Below are positions 1 to 5,925 of a DNA stretch of 5,925 nt, piece by piece; within the stretch, counting starts at the first letter, position 1, and every line of letters begins with the position of its first letter. Below the pieces are notes generated by a model. It searched no databases and had not been told where the DNA came from. It was given only the letters and a program-made list of their open reading frames with translations. Origin of the DNA: SAR86 cluster bacterium (GTDB lineage: Bacteria > Pseudomonadota > Gammaproteobacteria > SAR86 > D2472); contig JAQWJG010000045.1 of the NCBI GenBank assembly GCA_029248485.1, positions 1-5,925 on the forward strand, read 5' to 3'. The position numbers and the translations under genes were made by a program.

Positions 1-1
1 A

Positions 2-1240
2 GAGAGACTCAGTAAAATGAATCTACCTGATTGCGAAGTTGATATCGGTGAGCTCGCTATGAGGTGTTCTTTTTTTCAAGATCTTCCAAATAATCCAGAT
101 TCAATCGATGATTTTTTGCAAGAGCAAATAAATGCTGATGCAATAGAAGTTAAAAGGCCTGATCAACCTCAAGATATTGTTCTTTATGGATTTGGCAGAA
201 TTGGCAGGTTGATGGCAAGAATGCTTGCACAAACTACAGGCCCTGGAAATTATTTTCGTCTAAAAGGTGTGGTTGTTAGAAAATCTGGAGAAAATGATTT
301 AATCAAGCGAGCTAGTTTGCTAAGAAGGGACTCTGTGCATGGAAGGTTTGATGGCACCATCAGGGTTGATCTTGAAAATGAATTATTGGTTATCAATGGT
401 AACCCTGTAAAATTTATTTATGCAAATTCACCTTCAGATGTTAATTATTCTGAGCTAGATATTAAGACACCGATAGTTATCGATAACACAGGCATATGGC
501 GAGATGAAGAATCTCTGTCTCAACATCTATCATGCGGTGCATCAAGAGTAATATTGACTGAGCCTGCAAAGGGAGATATCAGGAACATAGTCTTTGGTGT
601 AAATGATTCTGCTTTACAGGAATCAGATAAAATAATTTCAGCTGCCTCATGCACTACAAATGCCATCGTGCCAGTGCTCAAACTTATAAGTGATAATTAT
701 GGTATATCTAATGGTCACATCGAAACTGTCCATTCTTATACCAACGACCAAAATTTAATTGATAATTTTCACAATGGTGACAGAAGGGGGAGAAGCGCAC
801 CATTAAATATGGTTATTACATCCACAGGCGCTGTTAAGGCAGTCTCCAAAGCTATTCCCGAACTAAAGAATAAGCTAACTGGTAATGCAATAAGAGTTCC
901 CACACCAAATGTAAGTTTGGCTGTACTGGTTTTAAATTTAGATACTGCTGTTGAAAGAGATGAATTAAATGAATTCTTAAAAAAATCAGCTTTTGCAAGT
1001 AAGTATAGAGAAATTATTGGATATACAAATTCACCAGAAGCTGTATCTACTGATTTTTATTCAAGTCCATATGCAACAATTATTGATTCCCAAGCTACCA
1101 TAGCTGATGGCAATCAAATCACCTTATATTGCTGGTATGACAATGAATATGGTTACAGTAAGCAAGTCCTCAATCTTACAAAAAAAGTTGCCTCAATAGA
1201 CATGCAAAGATTTCCTAAAGCAATTGAAGATTCAGTATAG
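2..1240 (+). CDS. gap: Glyceraldehyde-3-phosphate dehydrogenase, long N-terminally extended type (5' end outside window)
   Basis: Phosphorylating GAPDH, which interconverts glyceraldehyde 3-phosphate and 1,3-bisphosphoglycerate in the cytoplasm with NAD(P). Numbering from the ATG at 17, the dinucleotide-binding GFGRIGR is at 58-64, the catalytic Cys is C212 in SCTTN, its partner His is H239 in HSYTNDQ (27 residues later, the classical C149-H176 spacing), the phosphate-binding Arg is about R293 in IRVPTPN, and WYDNEYGYS lies at 373-381. All key catalytic residues are intact. The Rossmann fold starts only after about 55 residues, so there is an N-terminal extension. The frame is open back to base 2 with no stop, and from memory relatives of this type are about 460-480 residues with conserved sequence (a DLG-like motif) here. 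The true start is therefore probably upstream; ATG 17, with only a weak AGAGAG before it, is the fallback. An Arg (R88) follows the second strand where an Asp is usual, so cofactor preference is uncertain. Family assignment is very secure; the catalytic direction is not shown by sequence. Confidence 0.93.
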   Translation, partial: ERLSKMNLPDCEVDIGELAMRCSFFQDLPNNPDSIDDFLQEQINADAIEVKRPDQPQDIVLYGFGRIGRLMARMLAQTTGPGNYFRLKGVVVRKSGENDLIKRASLLRRDSVHGRFDGTIRVDLENELLVINGNPVKFIYANSPSDVNYSELDIKTPIVIDNTGIWRDEESLSQHLSCGASRVILTEPAKGDIRNIVFGVNDSALQESDKIISAASCTTNAIVPVLKLISDNYGISNGHIETVHSYTNDQNLIDNFHNGDRRGRSAPLNMVITSTGAVKAVSKAIPELKNKLTGNAIRVPTPNVSLAVLVLNLDTAVERDELNEFLKKSAFASKYREIIGYTNSPEAVSTDFYSSPYATIIDSQATIADGNQITLYCWYDNEYGYSKQVLNLTKKVASIDMQRFPKAIEDSV

Positions 1241-1266
1241 AAACAGCTTATATTTCCATTTATAAT
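1238..1266 (+). promoter_or_regulatory. Candidate sigma70 promoter for the nqr operon
   Basis: A perfect -10 hexamer, TATAAT, lies at 1261-1266. Seventeen bases upstream is TAGAAA at 1238-1243, which matches four of six positions of TTGACA and overlaps the gap stop codon. Initiation would be expected near 1273, giving a leader of roughly 20 bases before the nqrA GTG. It sits in the only intergenic gap of the window and points into nqrA. AT-rich DNA produces such hexamers by chance, so this is a good candidate rather than proof. Read-through from gap is also possible, since no terminator separates the genes. Confidence 0.5.
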
Positions 1267-1291
1267 TCACCCATCTTTTATTGAAGGGTGA
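1267..1291 (+). promoter_or_regulatory. Small inverted repeat overlapping the nqrA ribosome binding site
   Basis: TCACCC at 1267-1272 pairs perfectly with GGGTGA at 1286-1291 around a 13-base loop. The right arm covers the end of the nqrA Shine-Dalgarno sequence and stops one base before the GTG start. It could be an RNA hairpin that limits ribosome access, or a DNA operator next to the -10 box. With no T run after it, it does not look like a terminator. The stem is only six pairs, so a chance origin is possible. Confidence 0.28.
1283..1288 (+). promoter_or_regulatory. Ribosome binding site that decides the nqrA start
   Basis: GAAGGG is a purine-rich Shine-Dalgarno sequence about 4-5 bases before GTG 1293. 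The alternative TTG at 1281 overlaps it and has only pyrimidine-rich sequence upstream, so GTG 1293 is the better start. Confidence 0.65.
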
Positions 1292-1292
1292 T

Positions 1293-2612
1293 GTGATTAA
1301 AACCAAAAAAGGCCTTGATTTACCGATTTCCGGAATTCCATCTTTAGATGTTGATTCCTCTACTTCAATTAATTCCATTGGAATATTAGGATCTGATTTT
1401 GTTGGTCTGAAACCAACCATGATGGTGGATGAAGGTGATAGCATTATTTCTGGCCAAAAATTATTTGAAAATAAAAAAAATCCAGGCACTTATATCACTG
1501 CCCCATCATCTGGAGTTGTTAAATCAATTAACAGAGGTGAAAAAAGAAGATTTCTATCACTTATCATTGAAACTGATGAATCTGCTGACCCAGCAATATT
1601 CAATCTTGATGATTACTCTAGCCCGATTGAATTTTTGGTTGATACTGGGGCATTATCATATTTCCGCACTCGACCATACAACAGAATTCCTGTACCCAGT
1701 GAATTACCATCTGCAATTTTTATTAATGCTTGTGACACAAATCCACTATCTGTCGATCCCCATGAGATAATTAAGTTAGATCAAGAATTATTTAATAACG
1801 GCTTAAATTTTATTAAATCCCTTTATGCCGATTCAAAAACATTTTGCTCATATCAAAATAATAATTTTGATCAATCAGTAGAGGGAATTAGTTACAATCA
1901 ATTTGTTGGGCCTCATCCAGCTGGTTTGGTTGGCACTCACATACATTTTCTCTATCCAGTGGGTCAAAACAGAACTGTTTGGACTATTTCATGGCAAGAA
2001 GTTATCTCTTTGGGATATCTTCTTAAAAATAAGTATTTGCGTTCTGATAAACATGTTGCTGTTGGCGGGCCTAATGTTCATGATCCAAAAATATTAAAAA
2101 TAAAATATGGATCAAACCTCACAGAAGTTACAGCGGGAAAAATTTTAGATAACTCTAGGGTCATATCAGGTTCTGTGTTGAATGGACACACTGGCGAAAA
2201 TGTAATGAATTATATGGGTTCCTTTGATAATCAGATCTCTGTTCTTCCAAATGAATCAAATGACATTTTATTTAACTGGGCTATGCCAGGAGCAAAGTTA
2301 CACTCTAAGCTACCAGCTTTTATTTCTAGTTGGATTAAACCTAAGAATTTTAAATTTAATGTTTCAATGAATGGCGGGAATAGGGCTATTGTCCCAGTAT
2401 CTTCTTATCAAGAAATAATGCCCCTAAATATTCTAACAACTCAGCTTTTAAAAAGTTTGGTGACATTAGATATTGAGTTAGGTGAAAAATTAGGTGTTTT
2501 AGAGTTAGCTCCTGAGGACTTAGCTTTGGCTAGTTATGTGTGCCCAAGTAAATATGACTACCAATCAATCCTAGATACTAACTTAGAAAAAATGTACGAG
2601 GAATTTAAATGA
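1293..2612 (+). CDS. nqrA: Na+-translocating NADH:ubiquinone reductase subunit A
   Basis: Peripheral cytoplasmic subunit of Na+-NQR, the largest one without a bound flavin or metal, linked to quinone binding and attached to NqrB. The start chosen is GTG 1293: it gives [14 protein letters not shown], which aligns with the usual NqrA start [12 protein letters not shown], and it has a GAAGGG ribosome site. The TTG at 1281 would add four residues that relatives lack. The product is 439 residues against about 446 in Vibrio. Family blocks run the whole length: KKNPG near 60, [30 protein letters not shown] in the middle, [10 protein letters not shown], then [12 protein letters not shown] and [18 protein letters not shown] near the C-terminus. 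There is no signal peptide or membrane segment, as expected. It follows gap by 52 bases, and its stop overlaps the nqrB start by four bases (ATGA), which suggests translational coupling. Nothing looks broken. Confidence 0.97.
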   Translation: MIKTKKGLDLPISGIPSLDVDSSTSINSIGILGSDFVGLKPTMMVDEGDSIISGQKLFENKKNPGTYITAPSSGVVKSINRGEKRRFLSLIIETDESADPAIFNLDDYSSPIEFLVDTGALSYFRTRPYNRIPVPSELPSAIFINACDTNPLSVDPHEIIKLDQELFNNGLNFIKSLYADSKTFCSYQNNNFDQSVEGISYNQFVGPHPAGLVGTHIHFLYPVGQNRTVWTISWQEVISLGYLLKNKYLRSDKHVAVGGPNVHDPKILKIKYGSNLTEVTAGKILDNSRVISGSVLNGHTGENVMNYMGSFDNQISVLPNESNDILFNWAMPGAKLHSKLPAFISSWIKPKNFKFNVSMNGGNRAIVPVSSYQEIMPLNILTTQLLKSLVTLDIELGEKLGVLELAPEDLALASYVCPSKYDYQSILDTNLEKMYEEFK

Positions 2613-3844
2613 AAGCATGGCTTAGATCTGTTAACGAAAGCATCAAGCCTAAATTTATGCCTGGTGGCGCTCAGGCTAAATGGTTCCCAATTTATGATGC
2701 TATTGAAAACTTTATTTTTTCATCTACGCATAAAACAACAAATCCCATACATGTAAGAGATTCGATCGATATTCAAAGGATCATGGTAATTGTATGGTTG
2801 GCTGCATTCCCTGCAATGTTTTTCGGAATGTATAATATTGGCAATCAAACATTAGAGTATTTGACGCTTGTTGGATCAGCAAATACAAATGACTGGCACC
2901 ATGTTTTGATTAATTTTGTAGGCTATTCCAGTGATAGTTTTTTAACCAAAATGTGGGTTGGCGCTGTTTATTTTGTTCCTATCTACGCAGTTACATTTGC
3001 AGTTGGAATTCTTTGGGAGATTCTTTTTGCTGTAGTCCGTAAACATGAAATAAACGAAGGCTTGTTTGTATCCTCAATCTTATTTGCTTTAAGCTGCCCA
3101 CCCGACTTACCTCTATGGCAAGCTGCTATGGGCATTACATTCGGAATTGTTATTGGCAAAGAGGTTTTTGGAGGCACTGGTAAAAACTTTTTAAATCCTG
3201 CATTAACGGGCCGAGCATTTTTATATTTCGCATATCCGTCACAACTATCAGGTGATAAAGTCTGGATTGCTGGTCTTTCTGATACTGGAGTTACTCCAGA
3301 AGGCTTTAGCGGAGCTACTCCCTTGGGTTATGCTGCGGAGGGTGGTTTGCAGGGCTTGAGTGATAATTTTTCATGGTTCGATGCATTCATAGGTAACATT
3401 CCTGGGTCTGTTGGCGAAACTTCCATTATTGCCATAGGGATTGCAGCAATAATACTCTTAGCAACAGGCGTTGCTTCATATAGAATTATCTTAGGTACAT
3501 TTATAGGGATGATCGTTATGTCATCTATTCTAAATATTGTTGGATCAGATACCAACCCAATGTTTCAAGTTCCTTGGTATTGGCATTTCGTGATAGGTAG
3601 CTTTGCATTCGGTCTAGTGTTTATGGCAACTGAACCAGTTTCCGGGTCTGGAACTGATGCCGGCAGATGGATTTATGGTGCTTTGATTGGTGTTACAGTG
3701 GTATTAATTCGGGTAATCAATCCTGCATTTCCAGAAGGTATGATGCTGGCAATTTTATTTGCTAATTTATTTGCACCAGTCATTGATCATATGGTTGTGT
3801 CTAACAATATTGCAAAACGTAAGAGGGCCCTTTCGTATGAATGA
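2609..3844 (+). CDS. nqrB: Na+-translocating NADH:ubiquinone reductase subunit B (covalent FMN, membrane)
   Basis: Large integral membrane subunit of Na+-NQR. In the family it carries a threonine-linked FMN, binds riboflavin, contributes to the Na+ path and is where ubiquinone is reduced. It has 411 residues; Vibrio NqrB has about 415. The flavinylated threonine is T237 in SGAT (codon 3317-3319), matching T236 of Vibrio cholerae. The residue three before that Ser is Glu (E231), where the flavin transferase motif normally has Asp. D393 in FAPVIDH corresponds to the functionally important D397 of V. cholerae. Hydrophobic segments lie at about 57-77, 115-141, 150-164, 168-184, 271-289, 291-313, 325-343, 354-372 and 376-397. 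Other family blocks are [35 protein letters not shown] and [20 protein letters not shown]. The start has a good GAGGAA site five bases upstream, inside the end of nqrA, and its 3' end overlaps nqrC by 8 bases. Confidence 0.98.
   Translation: MKAWLRSVNESIKPKFMPGGAQAKWFPIYDAIENFIFSSTHKTTNPIHVRDSIDIQRIMVIVWLAAFPAMFFGMYNIGNQTLEYLTLVGSANTNDWHHVLINFVGYSSDSFLTKMWVGAVYFVPIYAVTFAVGILWEILFAVVRKHEINEGLFVSSILFALSCPPDLPLWQAAMGITFGIVIGKEVFGGTGKNFLNPALTGRAFLYFAYPSQLSGDKVWIAGLSDTGVTPEGFSGATPLGYAAEGGLQGLSDNFSWFDAFIGNIPGSVGETSIIAIGIAAIILLATGVASYRIILGTFIGMIVMSSILNIVGSDTNPMFQVPWYWHFVIGSFAFGLVFMATEPVSGSGTDAGRWIYGALIGVTVVLIRVINPAFPEGMMLAILFANLFAPVIDHMVVSNNIAKRKRALSYE
3821..3827 (+). promoter_or_regulatory. Ribosome binding site that decides the nqrC start
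   Basis: AAGAGGG inside the end of nqrB lies nine bases before ATG 3837. It supports that start over the more distal in-frame ATG at 3759, which would add 26 residues translated from within nqrB. Confidence 0.65.
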
Positions 3845-4610
3845 TTCAGTTTTAAAAACACTTACAGTTTCATTTTTAGTTTGTTTGTTTTGTTCATTAG
3901 TTGTTTCATATGCAGCTGTGAGTTTGAGGGACATGCAAAATCTTAACAAGCTGAATGATCAAAGAATTAAGATACTTAAAACTGCTGCAATTTATAATCC
4001 CGATGAATCAATTGAAGCTCAATTTTCTAATCTTACCCCTAAATTTGTAGATTTTAGTTCAGGCGAATTATTGGATAGTTATGGTGGGTATGATTTAGAT
4101 ACTTACGACCCAGTATATTTTTCAAAACAATCTGAACACTCAACTCCAATACCTGCTTCTGAAGATATTGCCATTGTAAAAAATAAAGAAAATATTGGAA
4201 AAATATATTTGCTAAAAGATTCATCAAACCAACTTGAAAAAATCATCTTACCGATTAGAGGCTATGGACTTTGGGGCACATTGTTTGGCTATATAGCGAT
4301 TGATAAAGATTTGAATACCATCAAGGGCCTTGAATTTTATGCACACAAAGAAACTCCTGGCTTAGGCGCAGAAGTAGATAATCCTAAGTGGAAGTCTCTA
4401 TGGGATGGTAAATCTATTTATAAAGATGGCGAGGTTGAGATTGAAGTTATAAAAGGAAAAGTTGACCCATCAAATCAAATGGCATCATATCAAGTTGATG
4501 GTCTTTCAGGTGCAACCCTAACCAGCAGAGGCGTTACAAACATGTTAGTTTATTGGTTTGGTGAAAGTGGTTATAAAGAAACATTAAATAAAATTAATTA
4601 TGACAGTTAA
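3837..4610 (+). CDS. nqrC: Na+-translocating NADH:ubiquinone reductase subunit C (covalent FMN)
   Basis: Membrane-anchored subunit with a soluble FMN-binding domain on the outer (periplasmic) face, passing electrons toward NqrB. Starting at ATG 3837 gives 257 residues, the same as V. cholerae NqrC, from a consensus-like ribosome site. An in-frame ATG at 3759 exists but would add 26 residues from the nqrB overlap that the family lacks. One N-terminal transmembrane helix is seen at about 9-30, followed by a polar domain. The FMN attachment motif is D221-G-L-S-G-A-T227 followed by LTS (Thr codon 4515-4517), matching T225 in V. cholerae and complete for the ApbE flavin transferase, including the Asp. 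Other family blocks are [10 protein letters not shown] and [16 protein letters not shown]. The region between about 45 and 110 is more variable, as is usual. It overlaps nqrB by 8 bases and nqrD by 11. Confidence 0.97.
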   Translation: MNDSVLKTLTVSFLVCLFCSLVVSYAAVSLRDMQNLNKLNDQRIKILKTAAIYNPDESIEAQFSNLTPKFVDFSSGELLDSYGGYDLDTYDPVYFSKQSEHSTPIPASEDIAIVKNKENIGKIYLLKDSSNQLEKIILPIRGYGLWGTLFGYIAIDKDLNTIKGLEFYAHKETPGLGAEVDNPKWKSLWDGKSIYKDGEVEIEVIKGKVDPSNQMASYQVDGLSGATLTSRGVTNMLVYWFGESGYKETLNKINYDS

Positions 4611-5286
4611 ACAATACAAAGAAGTTCTTGCCAAGCCATTGCTTGAAGAAAATCCTATTACTCTTCAAATACTTGGAATTTGCTCAGCATTGGCTGTAAC
4701 CAGTAATCTTTCTGTGACCCTGGTTATGTGCGTTGCTCTAACCAGCGTTGTCTCATTTTCTAATCTGTTTATTTCTATTATTAGAAACTATATTCCAAGC
4801 AGTGTTCGAATCATTGTGCAAATGACTATCATTGCATCTCTTGTTATCGTGGTTGATGAGCTACTAAAAGCTTATGACTACGAGACGAGCAAAAAACTAT
4901 CAGTTTTTGTGGGATTGATTATCACAAATTGTATTGTCATGGGCAGAGCAGAAGCTTTTGCCATGAAAGAAAAACCATTCATCAGTTTTTTAGATGGTTT
5001 AGGCAATGGTCTTGGATATAGCATTATCTTGATTGCTGTAGCTGTTGTTAGAGAATTATTTGGAGCAGGAACCTTGATGGGCTATGAGATTTTACCTCTA
5101 GTCTCCAATGGTGGCTGGTACCCAGCGAACAATCTTTTATTACTTCCTCCCAGCTCATTTATTTTAATAGGTTTGATGATTTGGGGTATTAGAGCCTATA
5201 AAACAGACCAAGTAGAACCAAACGAGTACAAACTCTCACGTCATGCAACTGCACCAGATTTATCTAAGAGAGAGCTAAATGTTTGA
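4600..5286 (+). CDS. nqrD: Na+-translocating NADH:ubiquinone reductase subunit D
   Basis: Integral membrane subunit of Na+-NQR, homologous to RnfE. With NqrE it forms an inverted-repeat pair that holds an Fe centre within the membrane. The ligand cysteines are present: C28 in [12 protein letters not shown] and C111 in [14 protein letters not shown], 83 residues apart exactly as C29 and C112 in V. cholerae. D132 in FISFLDG matches D133, an acidic residue implicated in Na+ handling. The middle, [27 protein letters not shown] sequence and [11 protein letters not shown], is nearly invariant in the family. The product is 228 residues against about 210 in Vibrio; the excess is a polar C-terminal tail of about 19 residues after QVEPNE. 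The start ATG 4600 lies 11 bases inside nqrC and has no clear Shine-Dalgarno sequence, so translation probably depends on coupling to nqrC. The stop overlaps nqrE by 8 bases. Confidence 0.97.
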   Translation: MTVKQYKEVLAKPLLEENPITLQILGICSALAVTSNLSVTLVMCVALTSVVSFSNLFISIIRNYIPSSVRIIVQMTIIASLVIVVDELLKAYDYETSKKLSVFVGLIITNCIVMGRAEAFAMKEKPFISFLDGLGNGLGYSIILIAVAVVRELFGAGTLMGYEILPLVSNGGWYPANNLLLLPPSSFILIGLMIWGIRAYKTDQVEPNEYKLSRHATAPDLSKRELNV

Positions 5287-5890
5287 ACATTATCTTAGTA
5301 TCTTTATAACCACTGTTTTTATAGAGAATATTGCTCTATCAGTTTTCTTGGGTATGTGTACTTTTATAGCTATTTCAAAAAAAATTGATGCAGCTTTTGG
5401 TCTTGGCATTGCAGTTATTGTGGTTTGCTTGATAACTGTTCCGTTAAATAATCTTATTTACAACTCTATTCTTAAAGAAGGAGCTTTAGCATGGGCAGGT
5501 TTGCCTGAAGCAAATCTAGAATTTGTCGGATTGATTAGTTACATCGGAGTTATTGCAGCCGCAGTTCAGATTCTTGAGATGTTTCTGGATAGATTTGTTC
5601 CTGCTCTCTATAATGCATTAGGAGTATTCCTGCCTCTAATTACTGTTAATTGCGCCATATTAGGGGCTTCATTGTTTATGATTGAGAAAGATTTGAGATT
5701 TGGTGAAAGTGTTGTTTACGGTCTTGGAGCAGGCGTTGGATGGGCAATGGCAATTGTTGTATTAGCAGGAATCAGAGAAAAATTAAAATATTCAGATATT
5801 CCAGAAGGCCTTCAAGGTCTTGGTGTCACATTTTTAATAGTAGGTTTAATGAGTTTTGGGTTTATGTCATTCGGGGGAATTTCACTATAG
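5279..5890 (+). CDS. nqrE: Na+-translocating NADH:ubiquinone reductase subunit E
   Basis: Integral membrane partner of NqrD, homologous to RnfA and of opposite topology. It supplies the other two cysteine ligands of the intramembrane Fe centre: C27 in FLGMCTF and C125 in ITVNCAI (C26 and C120 in V. cholerae). E100 in [10 protein letters not shown] matches E95, an acidic residue linked to Na+ transport. About six hydrophobic segments are seen, roughly 8-30, 37-57, 82-103, 111-134, 143-165 and 177-200. The length is 203 residues, a few more than Vibrio (198), because of a short loop ([11 protein letters not shown]) between helices two and three; from memory the Pseudomonas protein has the same loop, so this is lineage-typical. 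The C-terminus [15 protein letters not shown] is family-like. The start overlaps nqrD by 8 bases with an AAGAGAGAG stretch just upstream, and nqrF begins nine bases after its stop. Confidence 0.97.
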   Translation: MFEHYLSIFITTVFIENIALSVFLGMCTFIAISKKIDAAFGLGIAVIVVCLITVPLNNLIYNSILKEGALAWAGLPEANLEFVGLISYIGVIAAAVQILEMFLDRFVPALYNALGVFLPLITVNCAILGASLFMIEKDLRFGESVVYGLGAGVGWAMAIVVLAGIREKLKYSDIPEGLQGLGVTFLIVGLMSFGFMSFGGISL

Positions 5891-5899
5891 GTAATAATT

Positions 5900-5925
5900 A
5901 TGCAAATTGATTTATTTTTAGGCGT
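5900..5925 (+). CDS. nqrF: Na+-translocating NADH:ubiquinone reductase subunit F, N-terminal fragment (runs off window)
   Basis: Only the first eight codons plus two bases are in the window, giving MQIDLFLG and the start of a ninth residue (GT-, Val). NqrF is the NADH-oxidising subunit with an N-terminal membrane anchor, a 2Fe-2S ferredoxin-like domain and an FAD/NADH domain; none of these can be seen here. The call rests on its place directly after nqrE, the conserved A-F gene order, a weak TAGG ribosome site at 5888-5891 that overlaps the nqrE stop, and the hydrophobic start. The cut-off is due to the window edge, not a break in the gene. Confidence 0.85.

Noticed and set aside
1267..1291. 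Rho-independent terminator after gap
   Set aside because: The inverted repeat is only six pairs with a 13-base loop and is followed by ATGTGATTAAAA, not a run of T.
1232..1489. Minus-strand open frame of 85 codons across the start of nqrA
   Set aside because: It is antisense to a clearly conserved gene, has no recognisable family and no ribosome site, and reads as a shadow frame.
1429..1770. Plus-strand open frame of 113 codons inside nqrA
   Set aside because: It lies wholly within nqrA in another frame; the nqrA frame carries all the family motifs over this interval.
2983..3555. Two minus-strand open frames of 64 and 75 codons inside nqrB
   Set aside because: Both are antisense to highly conserved membrane segments of NqrB, and their composition is what the complement of that sequence gives.
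3759..3836. Upstream extension of nqrC from ATG 3759
   Set aside because: The 26 extra residues come from reading nqrB in another frame. Starting at 3837 gives exactly the usual family length and has a ribosome site.
4600..5890. Rnf complex (RnfE/RnfA) instead of Na+-NQR
   Set aside because: NqrD/E and RnfE/A are homologous, but the neighbours are nqrA, nqrB and nqrC with NQR-specific motifs and gene order, and no RnfB- or RnfC-like gene is present.

Overview
The window is a compact, one-directional stretch of an AT-rich bacterial chromosome, about one third G+C by eye. It holds the 3' part of an unusual long glyceraldehyde-3-phosphate dehydrogenase gene, then five complete genes, nqrA to nqrE, and the first codons of nqrF. 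These encode the sodium-pumping NADH:ubiquinone oxidoreductase (Na+-NQR). All genes are on the + strand.

Layout: 2-1240 is the gap-type dehydrogenase, whose frame is open to the left edge, so its start lies outside. 1241-1292 is the only real intergenic gap. It carries a good sigma70-like promoter candidate, a small inverted repeat and the nqrA ribosome binding site. From 1293 on, coding is continuous: nqrA/nqrB overlap by 4 bases, nqrB/nqrC by 8, nqrC/nqrD by 11 and nqrD/nqrE by 8, and nqrE is followed by nqrF after 9 bases. This is a typical translationally coupled operon. No RNA genes, mobile elements, CRISPR arrays or terminators were seen, and no stretch over 300 bases lacks a gene.

Function: NqrF (start only) oxidises NADH. 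Electrons pass through an Fe centre held by four cysteines of NqrD and NqrE and through covalent FMNs on NqrC and NqrB to ubiquinone, while Na+ is exported. The cysteines and both flavinylated threonines are present, so the complex looks functional. The dehydrogenase upstream produces reduced nicotinamide cofactor, so there is a metabolic logic to the pairing.

Organism: the protein sequences resemble gammaproteobacterial Na+-NQR. NqrE matches the Pseudomonas-type version, with a small loop insertion relative to Vibrio, and from memory the same long GAPDH lies near nqr in Pseudomonas. The low G+C, tight packing and gene overlaps suggest a marine, possibly genome-streamlined gammaproteobacterium. 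A SAR86-like lineage is one plausible guess, but the window alone does not prove it.

I do not see an undescribed system here. The points worth a second look are small: an Arg where GAPDHs usually have the NAD-selecting Asp, a Glu in place of Asp in the NqrB flavinylation motif, the control region before nqrA, and a C-terminal tail on NqrD.
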